From positions 62,001-126,000 of the forward strand of contig OZ250159.1 in assembly GCA_965237785.1 (NCBI GenBank): a DNA stretch of 64,000 bases. Reading direction: 5' to 3'. How positions within the stretch are numbered: position 1 is the stretch's first letter; each line of letters starts with the position of its first letter. The notes below the pieces were generated by a model. The model was given only the letters and a program-made list of their open reading frames with translations, was not told where the DNA came from and ran no database searches. Shown piece after piece: positions 50,291-59,619 of this stretch. The stretch is from UBA6522 sp965237785 (GTDB lineage: Bacteria; Pseudomonadota; Gammaproteobacteria; Steroidobacterales; Rariloculaceae). The position numbers were made by a program, and so were the translations under genes.

Positions 50291-53200
50291 GTTGACGCTG
50301 TCCCCTGGGGTCGTAAAAGATCGGCGAAACGATCTGCACCGGCAACGGGTCGCGTCCAGGCAACGCCGCGTGGATGGTTTCGCCGCTGCGCCCCCGCCCG
50401 CCGGCCACCAGGGCCAGCGCAATCGGGTGACCCAGGCACGCGCTCCGGTAACTGGACGAGACATGACCGCACATGGGTACGGGCTTGGGCTTGCCGGTCT
50501 CGTCGATGAGCTGGGTTCCCTCCGGCAGCACGGTTCGATTGTCGGACGACAACAATCCAACCAATTGCTTGCGATCCTTCCTCACGCAGTCCGGGCGCCG
50601 CAGGGAACGCTTGCCGAGAAAGTCCTTCTCCCTTGAAAGCAGCCAGTTCATGCCGAGGTCCGCGGGTGTCACGGAGCCGTCCGTGTCCTGACCGACGATG
50701 ATGAAACCCTTCTCGGCGCGGAGCACGTGCATCGTTTCCGTTCCGTAGGGCGTGATATCGAATTCCTTGCCAGCCTCCATGACCATTCGCCACATGGCCA
50801 GCGCGTGGTTGCTGTCGATGTTGATCTCAAACGCCAACTCACCGGAAAAACTCACCCGGAACAGCGTCACATGCAACCCTGCCAACACGGCTGGCTTCAT
50901 GGTCATGAACGGAAACCTTTCCTTGTCGAGCGGGATGTCGCAGCCAAGCTTTTCCAGCAATTTACGGCTATTGGGTCCGGCCGCCGCAATGGTCGCGTAG
51001 TGATCGGTGAGCGATGTCAGGTAGACATCGAGCTCCGGCCAATCGGTCTGAAGCCACCTTTCCAGCCAGTTCAGCACGTTCGCCGCACCGCCGGTCGTCG
51101 TAGTGAGGTAGAACCGGTGCTCGCCGACCCGCGCCATCACGCCGTCGTCCATGAGCATGCCGTCCTCGCCGAGGATGATGCCGTACGCGCAGCGCCCGAC
51201 CTTCATCCTGCCGACGTTGTGCGTGTAGATGCGCTCCAGAAACTCGACGACATCGGGTCCGCGGGCGTCGATCTTGCCCAGCGTGGACGCGTCCATCACG
51301 CCGAGCGAATCGCGCACGGCCAGGCATTCCCGCGCCACCGCTGCATGCAGGTCTTCGCCGCCTCGCGGAAAGTACCAGGGCCGGTGCCACTGGCCGACGA
51401 CCTCCATGGGTGCACCCGAGGTCGCGTGCCACTCGTGGATCGCGGTCTTGCGCACCGGTTCGTAGAGCTCGCCGACGCTTTCGCCGGCGCCGACACCGAA
51501 ACTCACCGGCGTATAGGCCGGCCGGAACGTGGTCGTTCCGACCTCGGGAATCGCCTTGCCGAGTGTATCCGCAAGCACGGCCATACCGTTGATGTTGCCG
51601 AGTTTGCCCTGGTCGGTGCCGAAGCCGAGCGCCGTGTATCGCTTGACGTGCTCCACGTTGCGATAGCCCTCGCGCACCGCGAGTCGAATGTCGGCGACGC
51701 TTGTGTCGTTCTGCAAGTCGATGAACTGCTTCGGGCAGCGATCCGCGTCCTTCACGGCCGGCACGCGCCACAAGGCTTCGATCGGGTTTTCGCCGACACT
51801 GCTGACGGCCGGTTCCTCGATGGCCGGTGCTTCCAACCCGAGCCTCGACACGGCTTCCGTGCCGGCGCGCAGCCCGTCGGCCAGGCACTCGTCGAGGGAC
51901 CACTTGCCGTTGCCTGCGCCGGCCGAAACGTTGGCCTGTCGCGCCTCCGCGGGCAGAAAGCAAAGCCGCGAATCATCCCAGGTGAGTCGGCCGCCCGCCT
52001 GGGAATGCAGATGAACTGCCGGACTCCAGCCGCCGGACATGACAACGAGATCGCAGTCGATGCGGATCGTACTCTTGACCCTTGCCCAACTGTCGCCGTT
52101 CCATTTGGCGATACTGGCGCGCCGGACACGATGCCGGCCGGCCACATCGCTCACCACGTGCCCCGCCAGCACCGGGATACGCAGGGCTTGCGCCCGGATG
52201 CCCAGTTGCCCGGCGCCATTGAGGCGGCTGTCGACGATGGCGGCAACCTCGGCGCCGGCCTTCGCCAGGTCGATCGCCGCCTGGTACGCGGAATCGTTGT
52301 TCGTGAAGACCACCGCGCGGCGGCCCGGCAAGACACCATACCGATTGATGTAGGTCGAGGCGGCCGATGCCAGCATCACGCCGGGCCGGTCGTTGTTGCA
52401 GAACACCAGCGGCCGCTCGAAGCTGCCTTGCGCCAGTACCGCCACCCTGGCTCGCACGCGCCAGAGTCGCTCCCGGACGCCTTCGCCACCGTGGCCGTGG
52501 CGCCTTTCGGCAGCGCCGTCGCCCAAGCTGCCCAGTTGGTTGGTACAACGCTCCGCAATGGTCAGAAAGTTGTGATCGTAGTAGCCGAACACGGTGCCGC
52601 GGGGCAGCAGAGTGCAGTCCGCGTAGTCGCGGAGCTCGGCGACAGCGCCGGCGGCCCACTCCGCGGCCGGTGCTCCATCGATGCTCGCGGTGGAGGCCAG
52701 CAAACTGCCGCCGAACTCGTTCTGCTCGTCGGCGAGAATCACGCGGGCGCCGGACCTCGCGGCCGCCAGCGCTGCCATCAGGCCGGCTGGCCCACCGCCG
52801 GCCACCAGCACGTCGCAGTGCGCGTTCATGTGCTCGTACGTGCCGGGATCGGGCCCCGCCGGCGCGCGGCCGAAGCCTGCCGACTTGCGGATCGCGTGCT
52901 CGTAGTACTTCCACCAGGACCGCGGGTACATGAACGTCTTGTAGTAGAAGCCCGCGCCCAACATTCGCCCGAATGCATCATTGATTGCGCCGATATCGAA
53001 CCGGACGTTGGGCCAACCCTTGGTCGTACGCGCGACCAGGCCGTCGTGGAGTTCGACCTGCGTCGCCAGGAGGTTGGGCTGCGCGGCGGCGCCCTCGCCC
53101 ACCTGCATGATCGCGTTCGGTTCCTCGGCGCCGCTGCCGACGATCCCGCGCGGCCGGCGCAACTTGAAGCTGCGCCCCACCAGCGATACGCCGTTGGCCA

Positions 53201-53327
53201 TCAGTGCGGACGCGAGCGTGTCGCCGGCAAAGCCATCGTAAGCCTTGCCGTCGAAGGAGAAAGCCAACGGTCGGGACCGGTCTATCCGCCCACCCCGCTG
53301 CAAACGATTCGGCTGCGCGGCTGCCAT
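50283..53327 (-). CDS. soxA: Sarcosine oxidase alpha subunit
   Basis: A 1014-residue SoxA. The N-terminus has the 2Fe-2S-ferredoxin-like fold (PLAFSFDGKAYDGFAGDTLA, SFKLRRPRGIVGSGAEEPN), then an NAD-binding domain (CDVLVAGGGPAGLMAALAAA), and C-terminal GcvT folate domains. In the heterotetramer this subunit holds NAD+ and the H4folate site, where the methyl of sarcosine becomes 5,10-methylene-H4folate. It lies 2 bp after soxD. The N-terminal motif matches the hydrogen-cyanide-synthase/sarcosine-oxidase alpha family. Confidence 0.94.
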   Translation of the reverse strand: MAAAQPNRLQRGGRIDRSRPLAFSFDGKAYDGFAGDTLASALMANGVSLVGRSFKLRRPRGIVGSGAEEPNAIMQVGEGAAAQPNLLATQVELHDGLVARTTKGWPNVRFDIGAINDAFGRMLGAGFYYKTFMYPRSWWKYYEHAIRKSAGFGRAPAGPDPGTYEHMNAHCDVLVAGGGPAGLMAALAAARSGARVILADEQNEFGGSLLASTASIDGAPAAEWAAGAVAELRDYADCTLLPRGTVFGYYDHNFLTIAERCTNQLGSLGDGAAERRHGHGGEGVRERLWRVRARVAVLAQGSFERPLVFCNNDRPGVMLASAASTYINRYGVLPGRRAVVFTNNDSAYQAAIDLAKAGAEVAAIVDSRLNGAGQLGIRAQALRIPVLAGHVVSDVAGRHRVRRASIAKWNGDSWARVKSTIRIDCDLVVMSGGWSPAVHLHSQAGGRLTWDDSRLCFLPAEARQANVSAGAGNGKWSLDECLADGLRAGTEAVSRLGLEAPAIEEPAVSSVGENPIEALWRVPAVKDADRCPKQFIDLQNDTSVADIRLAVREGYRNVEHVKRYTALGFGTDQGKLGNINGMAVLADTLGKAIPEVGTTTFRPAYTPVSFGVGAGESVGELYEPVRKTAIHEWHATSGAPMEVVGQWHRPWYFPRGGEDLHAAVARECLAVRDSLGVMDASTLGKIDARGPDVVEFLERIYTHNVGRMKVGRCAYGIILGEDGMLMDDGVMARVGEHRFYLTTTTGGAANVLNWLERWLQTDWPELDVYLTSLTDHYATIAAAGPNSRKLLEKLGCDIPLDKERFPFMTMKPAVLAGLHVTLFRVSFSGELAFEINIDSNHALAMWRMVMEAGKEFDITPYGTETMHVLRAEKGFIIVGQDTDGSVTPADLGMNWLLSREKDFLGKRSLRRPDCVRKDRKQLVGLLSSDNRTVLPEGTQLIDETGKPKPVPMCGHVSSSYRSACLGHPIALALVAGGRGRSGETIHAALPGRDPLPVQIVSPIFYDPRGQRQHV

Positions 53328-53329
53328 CG

Positions 53330-53677
53330 TCAGCCACCTTTCCCGGTGCTGCCCCCGGTACCGGCCTCGGCGCCGGCCTCGATAGTGGCGTCGGAGCCGG
53401 TCACCGCGTTGGTCTCAGTGCCACTCAACGTGTAGCTGCGTTCGATGCGGTAGGTAATCGTGTCGCGCTCGACGCCGAACCACCGCCGGCAGCCCTGGGC
53501 GTGATTCCACAACTCCCGGTACGCGCCGCGCGGGTTGCTGCGGTTAAACAGGTAGTCGGCCCATTCCGCGTCGCTCAGCGCATACGGGTCGACCGGTCGC
53601 ACGATGCCCGCCTCGCCGCCATAGCTGAACTCGGTCTCAGCCCGAGATCCGCACCATGGACATTCGATCAATAGCAT
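53330..53677 (-). CDS. soxD: Sarcosine oxidase delta subunit
   Basis: A 115-residue SoxD. The zinc ligands known from the family are at the same places: C6 and C9 in IECPWCG, H59 and C63 in LWNHAQGC. The core is intact (DAEWADYLFNRSNPRGAY and LWNHAQGCRRWFGVERDT). The last 20 residues are a Gly/Ala/Thr-rich tail that other SoxD proteins often lack. It is 52 bp downstream of soxB and 2 bp upstream of soxA. Confidence 0.93.
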   Translation of the reverse strand: MLLIECPWCGSRAETEFSYGGEAGIVRPVDPYALSDAEWADYLFNRSNPRGAYRELWNHAQGCRRWFGVERDTITYRIERSYTLSGTETNAVTGSDATIEAGAEAGTGGSTGKGG

Positions 53678-53729
53678 GGTCTATTCCGATTGACGTTCGA
53701 ACGAGTGCCCGTCCGGCGAAACACGCACG

Positions 53730-54980
53730 CTAATGCGCCACCGCCGCGGCGCCGTGCTCATCGATCAGCGCACCCGACGTGAACCGATCCAGGCTGAAGG
53801 GTGCATTGAGTTCGTGGGGCTCGTCGTTGGCGATCATATGCGCAAACACCCACCCGGAGCCCGGCGTGGCCTTGAAGCCGCCGGTGCCCCAGCCACAGTT
53901 GAAGTACAGGCCCTCCACCGGCGTCTTCGACACGATCGGACACGCGTCCGGGCAGACATCGACGATGCCGCCCCAGAGCCTGAGCATGCGCACGCGGCTG
54001 AACATCGGGAACAGTTCGACGATCGCCTGCATCGCATGCTCGATGACCGGGAAGCTGCCGCGCTGGCCGTAGCCGTTATACGCGTCGATGCCGGCGCCGA
54101 TCACGAGTTCGCCCTTGTCGGACTGGCTGATATATCCATGCACCGCGCCGGACATGACCACCGTGTCCAGCACGGGCTTGATGGGCTCGGATACGAACGC
54201 CTGCAAGGGATGGCTCTCGATCGGCAGGCGCAGATCCGACATCTTCGCCAGCACGCTCGCATTGCCGGCAACGACAACACCGATGCGATCCGCTGCGATC
54301 GGGCCGCGCGTGGTCTCGACACCCACCGCCTTGCCTCCCCGGACATCGATGCCCACGACCTCGCACTGTTCGATGATGTCGACGCCGAGCGCGTCGGCTG
54401 CCCGCGCGAAACCCCACGCGACGGCGTCGTGGCGCGCCACGCCCGCACGGCGCTGCAGCGACGCGCCGAGTATGGGATAACGCGCGCCGCGCGAGGTGTT
54501 GATGCACGGAATCGCCTTTTTGATCTCGGCCGCACTGATCACCTCGGCGTCGATCCCGTTGAGACGGTTGGCGTTGACGCGCCGCTCGATGTCGCGCATG
54601 TCCTGCAGCGAGTGGCCGAGGTTGTAGACGCCGCGCTGGCTGAACATGACATTGTAGTTCAGCTCCTGGCTCAGTCCCTCCCAGAGCTTCATCGACTTCT
54701 CGTACAAAAGCGACGCTTCAGTCCACAGGTAGTTGGAGCGAACGATACTTGTATTGCGCCCGGTGTTGCCGCCGCCGATCCAGCCCTTCTCCAGCACGGC
54801 GACGTTCCTGATGCCGTGCTCCCTGGCCAGGTAGTAGGCGGTCGCCAGGCCGTGACCACCCCCGCCGACGATGATCGCGTCGTAGTTTTTTTTCGGTTCG
54901 GGACTGCGCCAGGCCTCGCGCCAGTTCCTGTTGTAGCTGAGCGCGTTGCGTAGCAGGCCAAACGCCGAGTATCGTTTCAT
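53730..54980 (-). CDS. soxB: Sarcosine oxidase beta subunit
   Basis: A 416-residue SoxB. The FAD motif is DAIIVGGGGHGLATAYYLA; the histidine in VARHDAVAWGFARAA (H184) matches the site for covalent FMN. The C-terminus has GLYFNCGWGTGGFKATPGSG. SoxB carries the FAD site where sarcosine is oxidised, with electrons passing to FMN and oxygen. ATG 54980 matches the family N-terminus (MKRYSAFGLLRNAL); the open frame upstream is antisense noise. It follows the DMGDH-like gene by 7 bp, so dimethylglycine and sarcosine oxidation are encoded in sequence. Confidence 0.94.
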   Translation of the reverse strand: MKRYSAFGLLRNALSYNRNWREAWRSPEPKKNYDAIIVGGGGHGLATAYYLAREHGIRNVAVLEKGWIGGGNTGRNTSIVRSNYLWTEASLLYEKSMKLWEGLSQELNYNVMFSQRGVYNLGHSLQDMRDIERRVNANRLNGIDAEVISAAEIKKAIPCINTSRGARYPILGASLQRRAGVARHDAVAWGFARAADALGVDIIEQCEVVGIDVRGGKAVGVETTRGPIAADRIGVVVAGNASVLAKMSDLRLPIESHPLQAFVSEPIKPVLDTVVMSGAVHGYISQSDKGELVIGAGIDAYNGYGQRGSFPVIEHAMQAIVELFPMFSRVRMLRLWGGIVDVCPDACPIVSKTPVEGLYFNCGWGTGGFKATPGSGWVFAHMIANDEPHELNAPFSLDRFTSGALIDEHGAAAVAH

Positions 54981-54987
54981 GCCCTCA

Positions 54988-57444
54988 CTACCCGTTGGCT
55001 CCATTGACGTCGCGCAGCCGTTCGTTGGCCGGGTCGAACGGGCTGTCCGGGATGACCGTCGCCCTGAAGATCCTGTCAAGAATCTCGATCTCGACCTCGG
55101 TGCCCGGAACCGCCAGGTCGGGGCGCAGCATGCCCAGCGCCAGCGATTTGCCCGTGCGGAATCCGTAATTGCCGCTGGTCGCGCGACCGACCGTTTCACC
55201 GTCTTTGAGCAGCGCATTGTTGCCGAGCACATCGGCGTCCTCGACGTCGTGGACCTCGAGCGTGACGAGAAGGTTGTTGAGTCCCGCCCGCCATGACGCC
55301 AGCAGGCCATCGCGTCCAAGGAAGTCGCCCTTGGCGGGCTTGACGAAGCGATCCATCACCGACTCGAATGCCGAGTACTCAATCGACAGTTCCGTGCCGA
55401 CCAGTCGGTATGATTTCTCCATGCGCATGGAGTCCATGGCGCGAATTCCGAACGGCGCCAGCCCCAGGTCTTCGCCGCCCTCGAACAGCGCGTCGAAGAT
55501 GTGATTCTGGTACTCCATCGGGTGGTGCAATTCCCAGCCGAGCTCGCCTACAAAGTTTACGCGCATGGCGTTGACCGGCGCCGAACCGACCACGATATTG
55601 CGGGCGGTCAACCAGCGGAACGCCTTGTTCGACAGGTCGGCGCGCGTCACACGCGACAGCAGTTCCCTTGCCCTGGGGCCGGCCACGACCAGCACGCCGG
55701 TCGCGCCGGTCAGGGGCGTGAACTGCACCGACCCGTCCCGCGGCATGTATTTCCGCAGGTAGTCATGGTCCAGCCTCTGAAAGGCGCCGGCCGACACGAG
55801 GTAGAAGGAATCGCTCGACTCGCGCCGGATCGTGAACTCCGAATGCACGCCGCCGTTGCGGTTCAGGGCGTGTGCCAGGCACAGGCGCCCGACCTGCTTC
55901 GGCGCGCTGTTGGCGACGAACCGGTTGAGAAAGTCTTCCGCGCCCGGGCCGGACACACGGCACTTGGCGAACGCGGTCATGTCGAGCAGGCCGACATTGT
56001 GCGTGACATTGTCGACTTCCCTGCGAACCGCCTCGAACCAGCGCGAGCGGCGGAACGACCAGTCGTCTTCCCGCGGCATGCCGCCGGTGGCGAAGAAATT
56101 GGGCCGCTCCCAGCCGAACTTCTGCCCGAATACGGCGCCGCGCGCCTGCATGCGCCCGTAGCAGGGTGCGGTGCGCAACGGACGCGCGGCGGGGCGCTCC
56201 TCGTCCGGGAAATGGATGACGAACACGTGCGCGTACGCCTCCTCGGTCTTCTCGACCAGGTAGTCCCTGGTCGCGTAGTCGCCGAAGCGGCGTGGCTCGA
56301 CCCCCAGCATGTCGATGGTTGGCTCACCCTCGACGATCCACTCGGCGAGCTGCCAACCGGCGCCGCCCGCCGCCGTGATCCCGAAGCTGTGCCCCTCGGA
56401 CAGCCAGAAATTGTCGATATCCCACGCCGGTCCGATGATCGGGTTGCCGTCCGGCGTGTAGGCGATGGCGCCGTTGTAGACCTCCCTGATCCCGACTTCG
56501 GCGAACGCCGGCACCCGCGCCATCGCGGCTTCGATATGCGGCATGAGGCGGTCGATATCTTCCTGGAACAGCTCGTACTCGGCCTCGGGGTCCGGGCCGT
56601 CGATGTAGCAGCAGGGTGCATCCCTCTCGTAGGGACCGAGGATGAAGCCGCTGTTTTCCTCGCGCAGGTACCACGAGCCGTCCGATTCGCGCAGCACGCC
56701 GAGTTCGGGCAGGCCCTTGCGCTTGCGTGCTTGCAGGTCGGGATGCGGTTCGGTGACGATGTACTGGTGTTCCACCGGCATCACGGGGAGGTCGAGTCCC
56801 ACCATCTCGCCGGTCTGGCGGGCGTAATTCCCGGTCGCGGAGACCACGTGATCGCAGGTGATGTCGCCCTTCTCCGTGTGCACCAACCAGCCGCCGGAGG
56901 TCGCCTGGTCGATCCCGACCACCGCGGTCTTGCGGTAGATCGCGGCGCCGCGCGCGCGGGCGCCCCTGGCCAGCGCCTGGGTCAGGTCGGCGGACTGGAT
57001 GTAGCCGTCCTGCGGATGAAAGATGCCGCCGACCAGTCCGTCGATATCGCATAGCGGCCAAAGCGCCTTGATCTCGGCCGGCGTCAGGAAGCGCACGTCG
57101 ACCCCGATGGTCTTCGCCGTCGCCGCGTATTGATAGTACTCGTCCATGCGGTCGCGGTTCATGGCCAGCCGCAGGTTCCCGACCTGGCTGAACCCGACCC
57201 GCTGCCCCGTCTCCTTCTCGAGCTGCCGGTAGAGGTTGACCGAGTACTTGTGTACCTGGCCCACCGAGTAACTCAGATTGAACAGCGGCAGCAGACCCGC
57301 GGCGTGCCAGGTCGAGCCCGACGTCAGCTCGCCCTTCTCGACCAGCACGACATCGTCGCCCCAGCCCTTCCTGGCCAGGTGATACAGGGTGCTGACCCCG
57401 ACGACGCCGCCGCCGACGACGACAACTCTTGCCCGCGTTTTCAT
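54988..57444 (-). CDS. Dimethylglycine dehydrogenase-like flavoenzyme (operon copy)
   Basis: An 818-residue FAD/folate enzyme of the DMGDH/SarDH family: DAO domain with VVVVGGGVVGVSTLYHLARK, covalent-FAD-type histidine H47 in TSGSTWHAAGLLPLF, FAO_M linker, and GcvT domains (LGWELHHPMEYQNHIFDALF, SMRMEKSYRLVGTELSIE). In this operon it sits between the corrinoid demethylation genes and sarcosine oxidase, which points to dimethylglycine as its substrate, giving sarcosine. The start at 57444 fits the family; the open frame extends to 57525. It is the third such enzyme in the window. Confidence 0.9.
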   Translation of the reverse strand: MKTRARVVVVGGGVVGVSTLYHLARKGWGDDVVLVEKGELTSGSTWHAAGLLPLFNLSYSVGQVHKYSVNLYRQLEKETGQRVGFSQVGNLRLAMNRDRMDEYYQYAATAKTIGVDVRFLTPAEIKALWPLCDIDGLVGGIFHPQDGYIQSADLTQALARGARARGAAIYRKTAVVGIDQATSGGWLVHTEKGDITCDHVVSATGNYARQTGEMVGLDLPVMPVEHQYIVTEPHPDLQARKRKGLPELGVLRESDGSWYLREENSGFILGPYERDAPCCYIDGPDPEAEYELFQEDIDRLMPHIEAAMARVPAFAEVGIREVYNGAIAYTPDGNPIIGPAWDIDNFWLSEGHSFGITAAGGAGWQLAEWIVEGEPTIDMLGVEPRRFGDYATRDYLVEKTEEAYAHVFVIHFPDEERPAARPLRTAPCYGRMQARGAVFGQKFGWERPNFFATGGMPREDDWSFRRSRWFEAVRREVDNVTHNVGLLDMTAFAKCRVSGPGAEDFLNRFVANSAPKQVGRLCLAHALNRNGGVHSEFTIRRESSDSFYLVSAGAFQRLDHDYLRKYMPRDGSVQFTPLTGATGVLVVAGPRARELLSRVTRADLSNKAFRWLTARNIVVGSAPVNAMRVNFVGELGWELHHPMEYQNHIFDALFEGGEDLGLAPFGIRAMDSMRMEKSYRLVGTELSIEYSAFESVMDRFVKPAKGDFLGRDGLLASWRAGLNNLLVTLEVHDVEDADVLGNNALLKDGETVGRATSGNYGFRTGKSLALGMLRPDLAVPGTEVEIEILDRIFRATVIPDSPFDPANERLRDVNGANG

Positions 57445-57552
57445 CGCTGTGGATCCCGTCTCAGAGGAATAGCCGCGGCGGCCGCGCGAACAACTCGTGT
57501 ACAAGGGGATCGTCGAGCCATGCAACCCGCGACCAGCTAATCTCCGTCGCCA

Positions 57553-59565
57553 TCAGATCGTCCTTCTGCGTCGCCGCCGGCCGGTCCCGATGCCGGCGGA
57601 AACCGGCCTGGACGTTGGCTGTTCAACCACTGAGAACAGTCTTGGAAAGGCGTCTCGCTTGTTCGGGATCGCCATGGCGTTCACAAAATATTCCTGGAAC
57701 TTCGGTTCCACCGCTGTCTCGATCTTTTCGATATTGCGTACCGCGGCCTCGATCCTTGCGCGGGCCGGCACGTTCAACAACGCGATCAACGCCCCCATGC
57801 CTGCCGCGTTGCCGGCCGACTCAACCCGGTTGAGGTCACAATCCGGAATCAGCCCCAGGACCATCGCGTATTTCGGATCGATATGGGAACCGAACGCGCC
57901 GGCAAGCCGAATGCGATCGATCCTGTCGATGCCGGCCCGGTCCTGCAGCAACCTGACGCCCGCGTACAGCGCCGCCTTGGCGAGCTGCACCTGGCGCACA
58001 TCATTCTGCGTGACGACGATTCGCTGCGGGCCGTCGTGCAGGAGATACGAGAAAGTGCGCCCATCGGCGACGATTCGTTCGCTCCGGGCCGCCAGCGAAC
58101 CGTCGACGACCCCATCCTCGTTGACGATCCCGGCCAGATACATCTCCGCGATGACCTCGATGATGCCGGACCCGCAGATGCCCGTGACTCCGGACGTCCG
58201 CACTTCCGCGTCGAACCCCGGGTCGTCCGACCACAGTTGTGAACCGATCACGCTGTAGCGCGGCTCAAGGTTCCCCGGATCGATGCGCACACGCTCGATG
58301 GCGCCGCGCGTGGCCCGCTGGCCGCAGGAAATCTGCGCGCCTTCGAACGCGGGACCGGTTGGACTGGAGCAGGCAAGCAGCCGGTCGCGGTTGCCGAGCA
58401 CGATCTCCGCGTTGGTGCCCACGTCCACGACCAACGAGATCTCTTCCAGCAGGTGCGGCTCCTCGGCGAGTACCATCCCGGCCGCGTCGGCCCCCACGTG
58501 CCCGGCGATGCACGGCAGAATATAGACATTGGCGCCTGGATTGATCCCGATGCCGATGTCGCGCGCCTTGAGGTCGAGCGCGGTATCGATGGCCAGTGCG
58601 AAGGGGGCGCCGCCGAGTTCACGCGGATCCAGCCCCAGGAACAGATGGTGCATGATCGGATTGCCGACGACAGTCAGTTCGACAACATCCGCCGGGCCGA
58701 TGCCGCCCAGGCTGCAAACGTCGCCGATGAGGCCGTTCACGCCCTGGCGAACAGCGCGCGTCAGCTCGCCGGCGCCTTCCGGGTGCATCATCACATAGGA
58801 AACCCGGCTCATCAGGTCCTCGCCGAAACGAATCTGCGGGTTCATGATGCCGTCCGTGGCGATCACCTTGCCCGCCGTCAGATTCACGAGGTGGGCGGCG
58901 ATGGTCGTCGAACCGATGTCGATCGCGACACCATGTGCGCTGGGCTTGAAGCCGGGCCAGACGGCGACGATGGTCGATTGGTTGTGTACGGCCACGGTGA
59001 CCCGCCACTCACCCTCGCGCAGTGCGGCCTGGAGACCCGGCAGGATGACGGGGTCACAGACCAGGTCAGCCTGGTTCCACTCCCAGGCCAGCGCGTCGCA
59101 GAGCCGCTGCAGGTCGCCGACCGATTCGAGCAGGTCGGCAGGCTGCACCTCGACATGGTAGAGCCGCGTAGCCGGATCGAGCTTGATGTCGCGATGTTCG
59201 GCATCCTTGCGCACGACCTGGCGATGCATCTGGCTCTCGGGCGGCACGTCGATGACGAGATCGCCCTGAATCACCGCCTGGCAGCTCAGGCGATGGTTGT
59301 TCTCCAGCTTGCGGCGGCGCTCACTGTACCGCACCTCGATCTCGTTGACCGCCGACAGATGCGTTGGGCGGGAATTGATCGCGTGCTTGGCAAAGTCCCC
59401 GTCCATGCAGACGACGCGGCAGCGGCCGCACAGCCCGCGGCCGCCGCATACCGAGTCCACGTCGACACCGATACTGCGGGCAGCATCCAGCAACCGCGTG
59501 CCGTGCGGAAACGAGCCGCGGCGCCCGGAGGGCGTAAACACGATCCTGGCATCCTTGATAGTCAC
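57553..59565 (-). CDS. RACo-type corrinoid protein activator (ASKHA/DUF4445, 2Fe-2S)
   Basis: A 670-residue protein with an N-terminal ferredoxin-like domain (C40-x5-C46-x2-C49 plus C95) and a C-terminal ASKHA ATPase fold (VAIDIGSTTIAAHLVNL, ILPCIAGHVGADAAGM, SLVVDVGTNAEIVLGN, SGVTGICGSGIIEVIAEMYL, IRLAGAFGSHIDPKYA). This is the layout of RACo/RamA-type reductive activators that return inactive Co(II)-corrinoid to Co(I). It ends in an arginine-rich tail (GRRRRRRTI). Its place beside a DHPS-fold methyltransferase and an MttB-type gene supports a corrinoid methyl-transfer role. A uroporphyrinogen-like or other ferredoxin function is less likely. Confidence 0.9.
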   Translation of the reverse strand: MTIKDARIVFTPSGRRGSFPHGTRLLDAARSIGVDVDSVCGGRGLCGRCRVVCMDGDFAKHAINSRPTHLSAVNEIEVRYSERRRKLENNHRLSCQAVIQGDLVIDVPPESQMHRQVVRKDAEHRDIKLDPATRLYHVEVQPADLLESVGDLQRLCDALAWEWNQADLVCDPVILPGLQAALREGEWRVTVAVHNQSTIVAVWPGFKPSAHGVAIDIGSTTIAAHLVNLTAGKVIATDGIMNPQIRFGEDLMSRVSYVMMHPEGAGELTRAVRQGVNGLIGDVCSLGGIGPADVVELTVVGNPIMHHLFLGLDPRELGGAPFALAIDTALDLKARDIGIGINPGANVYILPCIAGHVGADAAGMVLAEEPHLLEEISLVVDVGTNAEIVLGNRDRLLACSSPTGPAFEGAQISCGQRATRGAIERVRIDPGNLEPRYSVIGSQLWSDDPGFDAEVRTSGVTGICGSGIIEVIAEMYLAGIVNEDGVVDGSLAARSERIVADGRTFSYLLHDGPQRIVVTQNDVRQVQLAKAALYAGVRLLQDRAGIDRIDRIRLAGAFGSHIDPKYAMVLGLIPDCDLNRVESAGNAAGMGALIALLNVPARARIEAAVRNIEKIETAVEPKFQEYFVNAMAIPNKRDAFPRLFSVVEQPTSRPVSAGIGTGRRRRRRTI

Positions 59566-59619
59566 GTCAGATCCTCAAACAGTCCGTGGCAAAAGCCCCG
59601 CTGCATTCGAGCGGCGTGC

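Noticed and set aside
50727..53435. Long plus-strand open frame (902 codons) opposite soxA
   Set aside because: Its translation is Arg/His/Ala-rich with no family motifs. It mirrors codon usage in the real soxA frame, which has a complete, motif-bearing protein.
54946..57054. Plus-strand open frames opposite the operon DMGDH-like gene
   Set aside because: Composition and lack of motifs identify them as shadows of a complete minus-strand gene.
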